DNA of 38,184 nucleotides from Kocuria rhizophila. Lineage in GTDB: Bacteria; Actinomycetota; Actinomycetes; Actinomycetales; Micrococcaceae. Both the position numbers and the translations under genes were made by a program. Below the pieces are notes generated by a model. That model had not been told where the DNA came from, ran no database searches, and worked only from the letters and a program-made list of their open reading frames with translations. Location: the NCBI RefSeq assembly GCF_003667225.1, contig NZ_RCOM01000015.1, positions 1 to 38,184 on the forward strand, read 5' to 3'. Shown piece after piece: positions 9,134 through 15,108 of this stretch; the first letter of the stretch is position 1, and each line of letters begins with the position of its first letter.

Positions 9134-10666
9134 ATGGAGAATGCTCAGGCGGCGCTCCGCAAGGCCGCCGTCTACCTTCGCATCAGCCAGGACCGCGAGA
9201 TGGACGGCCTGGCCATCGACCGGCAACGGGAGCAGTGTGAGGCACTCGCCACCTACCGTCAGTGGGAAGTAGTCGAGACCTACGTAGACCAGTCGAAGTC
9301 GGCCACCGACCGGACTAAGTCACGGCCTGACTACGACCGCATGGTGGCCGACTACAAGGCTGGTCGGTTTACCGCGATCATCTGCTACGACCTCGACCGG
9401 CTCACTCGTCAGCCCCGCCAGCTTGAGGACTGGATCGACGCGGCCGAGCTCAACGGGCTTGCTCTCGTCACCGCCAACGGCGACGCCGACCTGTCCACCG
9501 ACGGCGGGCGCATGTACACCCGCATCAAGGCTGCCGTCGCCCGGGCGGAGATGGAGCGCAAGGGTGCGCGCCAGTCGGCAGCTCAGCTGCAACGCGCCAA
9601 GCAAGGCCGTGCTCCCAAGGGCATGAGGCCACTCGGCTACGCGACCAACGGCGACGTGATCCCCGACGAGGCGGAGGCTGTCCGAGCCATCTACGCCCTG
9701 TTCACGCGCCCCGGCCACCCGGAGTCCCTGCGCTCGCTTGCGCGCGCCCTCAGCGGCACGCAGGAGATCAAAGGGATCTCGCCCCGGCCCAAGCACTCCC
9801 ACGTGGTGTCCTCCGAGCGGGCCAAGCGAAGGCTCGCCGAGGGCAAGGAGCCCCGCCCCATCGAACCTGACGGCCCGTGGAGCCCGTCGACCGTGCTGGG
9901 AATCCTGCGGAACCCTCGGTACGCGCGAATGTCCACGTACACGCCGAAGACCGCGCAGGCCGACGGTGGCCGACGGCGCTCCTGGCGTGCGCAGATCCTT
10001 CGTGACGACGCAGGCGAGCCCATCCGTGGGCAGTGGGAGGCCATCGTCGACGACGAGACCTGGTGGCGCGCTCAAGACATTCTCGACAACACCGAGCGGG
10101 TCACGAACACCTCGGGCTCGACCAAGCGCAAGCACCTTGGCTCGGGCCTGTACCGCTGTGCTGTGTGTGGCGGCAAGGTGACGGGGGCACCGCGCGGATA
10201 CCGCTGTGCGGGGCACGTGATGCGCACCGGCTCTCACATCGACGAGTTCGTCACCAAGGCCATCGTTGCTCGGCTCAGTCAGCCGGACGCTCTCGCCAAG
10301 CACAAGACGATCGGCGAGGCGCCAGAGCCGTCAGGAATCAGCGCCGTCATCGCCGAGCAGCGTGGTCGTATTCTCCGCGCTCAGCGTGACTACGACGACG
10401 AGGTGATCGAAGGCCGTGACCTCAAGCGCATCCGCGAAGCGGCGGAGGCCCGGATCGCTGAGCTTGAGGCCGAGCGTCTGCTGCAAGGTCGGGGCGGGGC
10501 GCTTGCCCCGATCTTGGGTACCGATGACCCGGCGACGGCATTCCGCGAAGCACCTCTCGAGGTCCGGCGGCAGGTCATCGACGCCCTCGCCACCGTGACC
10601 CTGCACGCGCAGCCCCGAGGGCGCCGGGGCTTCGATCCTGCCAGCGTGACAGTGGAGTGGCGTTAG
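9134..10666 (+). CDS. int: Large serine integrase (site-specific recombinase)
   Basis: 510 residues. The N-terminal resolvase domain begins A-A-V-Y-L-R-I-S-Q-D, giving the probable nucleophile Ser18, with the usual partner stretch I-D-R-Q-R-E-Q-C and D-L-D-R-L-T-R. A recombinase domain follows (G-Y-A-T-N-G-D-V-I-P-D-E-A-E-A, then the N-P-R-Y-A segment). A zinc ribbon near 340 has Y-R-C-A-V-C-G-G and Y-R-C-A-G-H. A long coiled-coil region runs from about 400 to 455. This architecture catalyses directional attP x attB integration through a 2-base crossover, exactly what the element's ends show. The gene lies near the middle of the element rather than beside an attachment site. Its stop overlaps the stop of the convergent TIR gene. 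Confidence 0.93.
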   Translation: MENAQAALRKAAVYLRISQDREMDGLAIDRQREQCEALATYRQWEVVETYVDQSKSATDRTKSRPDYDRMVADYKAGRFTAIICYDLDRLTRQPRQLEDWIDAAELNGLALVTANGDADLSTDGGRMYTRIKAAVARAEMERKGARQSAAQLQRAKQGRAPKGMRPLGYATNGDVIPDEAEAVRAIYALFTRPGHPESLRSLARALSGTQEIKGISPRPKHSHVVSSERAKRRLAEGKEPRPIEPDGPWSPSTVLGILRNPRYARMSTYTPKTAQADGGRRRSWRAQILRDDAGEPIRGQWEAIVDDETWWRAQDILDNTERVTNTSGSTKRKHLGSGLYRCAVCGGKVTGAPRGYRCAGHVMRTGSHIDEFVTKAIVARLSQPDALAKHKTIGEAPEPSGISAVIAEQRGRILRAQRDYDDEVIEGRDLKRIREAAEARIAELEAERLLQGRGGALAPILGTDDPATAFREAPLEVRRQVIDALATVTLHAQPRGRRGFDPASVTVEWR

Positions 10667-11376
10667 GCGTTGGTGTCGAAGGCGTCAGTCGACACCAGCT
10701 CGCTGATTTTCAGCGCGATCTGCTCCATCGTGTCTTCTGCTGTGTCGAGACCGCTCCGGGAGGCCAACAACGGGCTCTCGTCCCGCAACTCCTCGTAGGT
10801 GATCTCGTGCACGACGGGCACCAGCAAATCCCGGGCTAGCAAGGCAGATAGTTCCTTGTCTGCTACGCCCGCCGCCTTGAGGCGCTTCACGAACGCGGGC
10901 GTGACGAGGACAAGTCCAGCTCGAGATTTCGCAAGGCCTCGGTCAATCTCCCTCATCAGCGGGGTCCCTAGCACGACGTTCTTCTCGCTGAACCAGACCG
11001 TCACGCCGATTTCTTCGAGCGCATCGTGTAGTTCCTTGGCTGTCCCGCGCCGGTCATCCCACGCGTGGCAGAGGAACAGGTCGTAGCGATCGGGGAGGGC
11101 GCCTTGCGCCTCAATCGCCTCACGAACGGGGGTGAGAGCGCGGACTTCGCTGGGGGAGTAGGTCGCGGTGGACGATGATGGTGACCACCGTGGGCGAGAA
11201 GTACGTGACGAGCCGCCGGTGGAGCTCCTGCCGCCGCCACTGCTCGGGTAGCTGTAGCTCGGGGGGTAGGTGTTGTAGTTCGAGTAGTAGCCGTATGAAC
11301 GGCCGCCGCATGCCGGGCAGTTCGCCCGGCCGCTGGCGGTCCTGTGACCTTGTAGTGGTGCTGTGCATTGAGCCAT
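10663..11376 (-). CDS. TIR-domain protein with an N-terminal zinc-ribbon-like segment
   Basis: 237 residues from the ATG at 11376; an in-frame TTG at 11391 could add five. The first 25 residues hold Cys4, His11, Cys20 and Cys23 (C-P-A-C-G-G), a likely zinc site. A low-complexity Gly/Ser/Tyr/Pro linker (26-75) follows, then a TIR domain from about 97 (Y-D-L-F-L-C-H-A-W-D-D). The segment W-F-S-E-K-N places Glu131 where NADase TIR domains carry the catalytic glutamate. Bacterial TIR proteins often degrade NAD or make signalling nucleotides in anti-phage defence. No ThsA-like or other effector partner is adjacent, so if it is defensive it may act alone. The gene is convergent with the integrase, with stop codons overlapping. 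Defence function is inferred. Confidence 0.82.
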   Translation of the reverse strand: MAQCTAPLQGHRTASGRANCPACGGRSYGYYSNYNTYPPSYSYPSSGGGRSSTGGSSRTSRPRWSPSSSTATYSPSEVRALTPVREAIEAQGALPDRYDLFLCHAWDDRRGTAKELHDALEEIGVTVWFSEKNVVLGTPLMREIDRGLAKSRAGLVLVTPAFVKRLKAAGVADKELSALLARDLLVPVVHEITYEELRDESPLLASRSGLDTAEDTMEQIALKISELVSTDAFDTNA

Positions 11377-11444
11377 GCCAAGAAGGTACAACTCGCCACT
11401 GACAATTCTTGCGGGAGCGCCGCACGGCGGCGCCGGGGGTCTTC

Positions 11445-11509
11445 ATGAGAACGGGTGTCCGGCGTAAGCGCTGATTCTCCGAGCACAGCCGGTCGGGCCC
11501 CGTTCTCAT
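11445..11509 (+). promoter_or_regulatory. Long inverted repeat in the ardA leader
   Basis: ATGAGAACGGG (11445-11455) pairs perfectly with CCCGTTCTCAT (11499-11509). A second inner pair is CCGGC (11459-11463) with GCCGG (11488-11492), leaving a 24-base loop. The structure ends 24 bases before the ardA ATG. It could be a folded single-strand promoter, as known for leading-region anti-restriction genes of some conjugative plasmids, a regulatory leader, or part of an origin of transfer. The fold is seen; the role is inferred. Confidence 0.4.
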
Positions 11510-11533
11510 CCCGACTGCTTGGAGGAGAACACC

Positions 11534-12088
11534 ATGACCATCACCGCCGCCGACACCACCCCGCGAGTCTGGCCCGCCTGCCTCAGCTGCTACAACAACG
11601 CACGCCTGGTCGGCCAATGGGTCGATTGCACCGACGCCGCTGACGTCACGCTGCACCAGCTGCATGAGGGCACGGGCAGCCTGTCCGCCGGATGCGAAGA
11701 GATCTGGTGCCTGGACACCGAGAACATCCCCGTAGAGCACGAGATGGGCCTCCTCGAGGCAGCCGAGTGGGGCCGGGTCTACACCGAGGTTGGCCCCGAG
11801 CACTGGCCCGCACTGTGCGCTTGGGTGCGCTCAGGCGCCTACGTCGCTGAAGGACGCGGCGACCTCCCGTCGGTCAGCGACTTCGAGGAGCGCTACTGCG
11901 GCCGCTGGGACGACTTCCGCGAGTACGCCGAGCACTGGGCGACTGAGACCGACATGATGGACCGCTGGCCCGATGACGCCGTGCGCTACTTCAACTGGGA
12001 CGCCTGGACCCGCGACATGGCAATGGACCACACCGTCGTCAACGCCTCAGCGCCGGACTTTGGTGCCTTTGTCTTCCGTGATCTCTGA
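11534..12088 (+). CDS. ardA: ArdA-type anti-restriction protein
   Basis: A small acidic DNA-mimic protein, 184 residues, of the ArdA family, which blocks type I restriction enzymes when a mobile element enters a new host. Family-like features are P-R-V-W-P-A-C-L-S-C-Y-N-N near the N terminus (a site for the usual L-x-x-Y-N), a high Asp/Glu content, and the C-terminal block F-E-E-R-Y-C-G-R-W, F-R-E-Y-A-E and Y-F-N-W-D-A-W-T-R-D-M. The ATG at 11534 is chosen because GGAGGAG (11521-11527) ends 6 bases before it; an in-frame TTG at 11519 would place that site inside the gene. It is the only rightward gene in this part of the element and ends at a strong bidirectional terminator. ArdA and Mod/Res on the same element would serve entry and residence respectively. 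Confidence 0.82.
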   Translation: MTITAADTTPRVWPACLSCYNNARLVGQWVDCTDAADVTLHQLHEGTGSLSAGCEEIWCLDTENIPVEHEMGLLEAAEWGRVYTEVGPEHWPALCAWVRSGAYVAEGRGDLPSVSDFEERYCGRWDDFREYAEHWATETDMMDRWPDDAVRYFNWDAWTRDMAMDHTVVNASAPDFGAFVFRDL

Positions 12089-12093
12089 CACGA

Positions 12094-12120
12094 AACCCCG
12101 CAGCCATCGGCTGCGGGGTT
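12094..12120. terminator. Bidirectional terminator between ardA and the mob operon
   Basis: A perfect 12-base stem (AACCCCGCAGCC paired with GGCTGCGGGGTT) with a 3-base loop, followed by a T-rich run on the + strand and preceded by AAA-type sequence that gives Ts on the - strand. It lies 6 bases after the ardA stop and 13 bases beyond the end of the leftward operon. Confidence 0.85.
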
Positions 12121-12132
12121 CTTCTTTCGGGC

Positions 12133-13098
12133 TCACCACCCTCGGTACTTGTCGGCAACCCAACGACCGCCAAGCCAGACGAGCCAGCCGAAGCCGCCCA
12201 CTCCCGCGAGCGTCGCCAGCGCGATCAGTGCCTTATGCCACCAGACCTGGGCGGCCGCGAACGACGACCACGCCCAGCCGAGCAATGGCCCTAGACCAAG
12301 CGCGTGTGCCGTGCCCATCGTCAGCCCGCCGAGCACAAGCAGCGTTACGGCCAACGGGAGGAGTGCCAGGCACATGCGTCCAACGGCAGTCCAGGCCACC
12401 TTGCCCTCCAGGGCTGCCAGGCGGCGCTCAGCACCCCTGACACCGGCCAGCACCTCATCCGCCTTGGCAACCACCCGCTCGACCTCCTGGGCGGCGGCGA
12501 CGGTGCGCTGGGCCCCCAGCTCCGCTGCCTGACGCTCGAACCCAGCGAGGGTCTTCTCGACCCGCACGATGAACGGCTCGACGGCCTTGGCCAGTCGGAC
12601 ATCGAGAACCTTTACGGCATGCTGCTCGAGCTTGGCGGTGTCGATCCGGACATTGCCCCGCTTCTTCACGGTCTCCGCGAGCTCAGCCGAACTCCGGGCC
12701 GTCGTCGCGAGCTGCTTCTCGATCCTCGTCATCATCGAGTGCGCATCCAAGTCCGACCGGCGCACTGACGACCCGTCGGGCAGCTTCACGGCTTCGCTGC
12801 TGCTCAGCTGCGATGCGACGGCGGCGAGCGTCTTCTCGATCTCGGCGATCCTGCTCCTCGTCTCGTCGTCGAGCTGCGGCCTCGAGGGCTGCTCGTGCTG
12901 CCGCGAGGTCGACAGACGCTTCAGCCGGGCCTCCTGCTGCTCGTCCATCACTTTCACGAAGGCCGTGAGGTCGGCCACGGTCTTCGTCAACTTCGAGAGC
13001 TGCTGTTCGACGGCGGGCAGCCTCGAGGTCCACTCCTCCAACATTTCCGTAGTCGACTGCTGCTCGTCGGCCTGCTTCATCGTGTCCAGCAACCCCAT
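12133..13098 (-). CDS. MbeB-like mobilization accessory protein, coiled coil with two C-terminal membrane segments
   Basis: 321 residues, not recognised by sequence beyond its layout. Residues 1-235 are charged and heptad-like, predicted coiled coil; 242-263 and 288-310 are hydrophobic and likely span the membrane. The start is well supported by AGAAGGGAG 7 bases before the ATG. The first 138 codons lie inside the 3' part of the relaxase gene in another reading frame. ColE1-type plasmids have the same layout, with mbeB and mbeD nested in mbeA; MbeB helps hold the relaxosome at the membrane. By position and shape this protein probably does the same, coupling the relaxosome to a helper's transfer machine. 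It is the last gene of the operon. A structural or unrelated membrane role cannot be excluded. Confidence 0.7.
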   Translation of the reverse strand: MGLLDTMKQADEQQSTTEMLEEWTSRLPAVEQQLSKLTKTVADLTAFVKVMDEQQEARLKRLSTSRQHEQPSRPQLDDETRSRIAEIEKTLAAVASQLSSSEAVKLPDGSSVRRSDLDAHSMMTRIEKQLATTARSSAELAETVKKRGNVRIDTAKLEQHAVKVLDVRLAKAVEPFIVRVEKTLAGFERQAAELGAQRTVAAAQEVERVVAKADEVLAGVRGAERRLAALEGKVAWTAVGRMCLALLPLAVTLLVLGGLTMGTAHALGLGPLLGWAWSSFAAAQVWWHKALIALATLAGVGGFGWLVWLGGRWVADKYRGW

Positions 13099-13909
13099 TG
13101 GTCACTCCCTTCTGTGCGTGGTACTCGAAGATCTGCTGGGCGCCCTCGGCCGTGAACTCAGGTGTCAGGGCCGATGCCTTCTTCCTGCCCCACTTGCCGT
13201 TGTCGTCGCGCCTCATGGAGTAGGTCCACCCGTCGCGGTCAGTGACCTTGAGCCGAACCCCGTTCTCCTCGAGCACCTGCTCGAACGCTGGGCGGTCGAC
13301 ACAGCGAGGGTCAGCCAGCGACTCGTAGACCAGGTCGCCCAAGGCCTGCTCGAAGCCGCCAGGCTTGAACTCCTCTCGGCGCAGTTCCCAGTCGAGCTTC
13401 GGGCGCTGCGGGTCGGCGTTGGGTTCGTACCCAGCCTCAACGAGCAACTCGTCATTGAGCTGGCGCAGACCCCTCGTCCAACTGGTGTTGCGCTTGAGGG
13501 CCTTGCCTGTGCACTCGTCGTGGTTGACCACGTAGATGTGCCCGTGCACGTGCTCGCCCTTGGAGTCGTCGTGGATGACCACGAGGTACTCGGCGCTGAA
13601 GGCGGCCTCGGCGAGGCCAACGCTCAAGCCGAGCATCTTCTTGAGGTCCTCCGGCCGGTTCACGTCGAAGACCTTGGGGTCCCCGGCGAGTACAAGGTTG
13701 TAGGTCTCGTACTTGCGGCCGTGGGCAGCGGCCATCTCTTCGGCGTAGGCGATGAACTCCTCGGGAGACTCCATCGACGACGCGTAGGCGGCCGCACGGT
13801 TGGTGCCTCGCTTCATGTTGTCGACGTACTGCTGTCCCCGTCCGTAGAGCGCATACATGACACCGCTGCGGGCAGAGACGCCACCAGCGATGTTGACTGT
13901 TGCGCTCAT
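12683..13909 (-). CDS. MOBP-type relaxase / mobilization nuclease
   Basis: 408 residues. The N terminus has the relaxase start V-N-I-A-G-G-V-S and Y-A-L-Y-G-R-G, where MOBP relaxases carry the nicking tyrosine region. The metal-binding three-histidine motif is G-E-H-V-H-G-H-I-Y-V (His120, His122, His124). Residues beyond about 270 are Arg/Ala/Glu-rich with the heptad look of a coiled coil. It should nick an oriT, stay covalently attached to the 5' end and pilot the strand to the recipient. The ATG overlaps the MobC-like stop by 4 bases. The last 416 bases overlap the MbeB-like gene in another frame; both frames are retained because the MbeB-like start has its own strong ribosome-binding site. 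The oriT was not located. Confidence 0.85.
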   Translation of the reverse strand: MSATVNIAGGVSARSGVMYALYGRGQQYVDNMKRGTNRAAAYASSMESPEEFIAYAEEMAAAHGRKYETYNLVLAGDPKVFDVNRPEDLKKMLGLSVGLAEAAFSAEYLVVIHDDSKGEHVHGHIYVVNHDECTGKALKRNTSWTRGLRQLNDELLVEAGYEPNADPQRPKLDWELRREEFKPGGFEQALGDLVYESLADPRCVDRPAFEQVLEENGVRLKVTDRDGWTYSMRRDDNGKWGRKKASALTPEFTAEGAQQIFEYHAQKGVTNGVAGHDEAGRRAAVDYGNVGGVDLEAARRRTAALEVDEDRGRPHGLRESDGRAAGGPAEASVDLAAARAALEAAARRRDEEQDRRDREDARRRRIAAEQQRSREAARRVVSAPVGLGCALDDDEDREAARDDGPEFG

Positions 13910-14481
13910 GACCGCGTCCGATCCCCGAGCTCGGCGCGCCGAGCAGTGACGGCTGCGAGGGTCTTCTCCAGCAAGTTGTCGTCGACGACCACGGTCACGG
14001 CGTCATCAGCCTTGCGGGCCGTGGCAGCGTCTCGCCGCAGACCGTTGAGCGTGATGCCGAGCCGCCGCAACTGCTCGACCTCAGCAGCCGAGGCTGCTGT
14101 CGGCCGAGGTCGGGCAGCTGCGCGCTCCAGGAGCGCAACCTCTGCCCGACGGTCGTCGAGCTCGTCCAAGAGGACGGCTCGCGCCCATGCACTCGGCTTG
14201 ACGCCGAGCGCCTCAGCCCGACGCCTGGCGGCGTCGAACTGAGCACGGGTCACGCGCACATCAAGATGGGCGTCGAGCGTGACCCGAGAGGTCGAACCCC
14301 CCGCGCTGGAGCTCTCGGGAGCGGGGGTTTCGACACGGCCAGCAGGGATCTTGTCCGACAACTTCGCTTCGCTCGTGTCGTCCAAGATCTGCTGGCCCTC
14401 GTCCTCGGTCGCTGCGCTCCCTGCGGGCGAGGGGTGTGTGGACGCGCTGTCTGCAGCGCGACGAGGGATCACCCGTTCCAC
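13906..14481 (-). CDS. MobC-like relaxosome accessory protein
   Basis: 191 residues from a GTG at 14481. After a low-complexity N-terminal 70 residues comes a ribbon-helix-helix-like segment (residues about 72-105: L-D-V-R-V-T-R-A-Q-F-D-A-A-R-R-R-A), then a MobC-type segment with E-V-E-Q-L-R-R-L-G-I-T-L-N and a helical C terminus. MobC proteins bind near oriT and help the relaxase open the strands. The gene overlaps the upstream small gene by 13 bases and the relaxase by 4, so translation is coupled. Family placement rests on position next to the relaxase and the short L-R-R-L-G-x-x-L-N motif. Confidence 0.72.
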   Translation of the reverse strand: MERVIPRRAADSASTHPSPAGSAATEDEGQQILDDTSEAKLSDKIPAGRVETPAPESSSAGGSTSRVTLDAHLDVRVTRAQFDAARRRAEALGVKPSAWARAVLLDELDDRRAEVALLERAAARPRPTAASAAEVEQLRRLGITLNGLRRDAATARKADDAVTVVVDDNLLEKTLAAVTARRAELGDRTRS

Positions 14482-14786
14482 GGCTGCCTCACCTCCTCGC
14501 TGTGCTCGGTGGTGTCGGCAGTCGTGGCGACGGGCTCCGCGGCAGGCTCTTCTGCCGCCCGCTTCGCCTTGGCCGAGCGCTTCGCCTTCTCGGCGGCGAT
14601 AAGCTCCCGCGCCTGCGCGGCCAGATTGTCGTAGACGTCGGCGTGGTGCTCCTTGAGCACCTCGACGACCTTTGCGTCGACCCTGCGCTGCTCGGCAGCG
14701 GCATCGCGCTTGAGCTTCGCGATGCGGGCATTCGCCTTCGCGCGCTCAGCAGCAATCAGCTCGTCGAGATGGGTGGACTCACTCAT
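14469..14786 (-). CDS. Small charged helical protein of the polymerase-mobilization operon
   Basis: 105 residues, family not recognised. It is rich in Ala, Glu, Lys and Arg, with long runs of predicted helix such as E-L-I-A-A-E-R-A-K-A-N-A, and an acidic tail. The pattern E-L-I-A-A-E-(R/K)-A-K occurs twice (near residues 9 and 61), a possible internal duplication. The start is fixed by GGAAGGA 6 bases before the ATG at 14786; the frame is open further upstream, but that part overlaps the DCL gene and is not protein-like. It overlaps the DCL gene by 8 bases and the MobC-like gene by 13, so it is certainly part of the operon. A DNA-binding or relaxosome role is possible but not shown. Confidence 0.65.
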   Translation of the reverse strand: MSESTHLDELIAAERAKANARIAKLKRDAAAEQRRVDAKVVEVLKEHHADVYDNLAAQARELIAAEKAKRSAKAKRAAEEPAAEPVATTADTTEHSEEVRQPWNG

Positions 14787-15108
14787 TGTTGTTCCTTCCG
14801 GTCGCGCGACCACTTGGCCGCAGGTTGGTAATGCACTTCTTGATCGACCAGTTGTCGACCGACCCGTCCTCGCGTAGGACGAGGAAGTTGCGGGTGCCCC
14901 ATTCGGGGATGAGCGCGACGACGATGGCGTCAACACCCACCCCGTGCTTCCGAGGAGCGTCGGGGTGGCTGGACAGGAGGGCACGGGCGAACACGTCGTC
15001 GGGGCCTGTCAGGATCTCGCCAAGCCCCACTCGGTTGAGCACGCGGCTGGCGTGCGCACGGACGTCATCCTTGGTGGCGAAGGTCAAGGTGCCGACGGTG
15101 TAGGTCAT
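14779..15108 (-). CDS. DCL/DUF3223-family protein
   Basis: 109 residues. The sequence follows the DCL (defective chloroplasts and leaves) domain: F-A-T-K-D-D-V-R-A-H at the start, a middle L-L-S-S-H-P-D-A-P-R-K-H-G-V-G-V, and near the end F-L-V-L-R-E-D-G-S-V-D-N-W-S-I-K-K-C-I. In plants DCL-domain proteins act in rRNA maturation and in RNA polymerase V; in bacteria and phages the function is unknown, though nucleic-acid binding is suspected. The ATG overlaps the polymerase stop (TGATG), so it is translationally coupled to the polymerase. That pairing suggests a replication or transfer role, which is inference. Confidence 0.8.
   Translation of the reverse strand: MTYTVGTLTFATKDDVRAHASRVLNRVGLGEILTGPDDVFARALLSSHPDAPRKHGVGVDAIVVALIPEWGTRNFLVLREDGSVDNWSIKKCITNLRPSGRATGRNNNE

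Noticed and set aside
10663-11376. Thoeris system
   Set aside because: A TIR protein is present, but no ThsA-like NAD-binding effector is encoded nearby.
12569-14242. A 557-codon open frame on the + strand opposite the mob genes
   Set aside because: It is antisense to three overlapping genes with clear motifs (three-histidine relaxase motif, MobC-like segment) and is Ser/Ala/Arg-rich without recognisable domains; typical of high-GC antisense frames.
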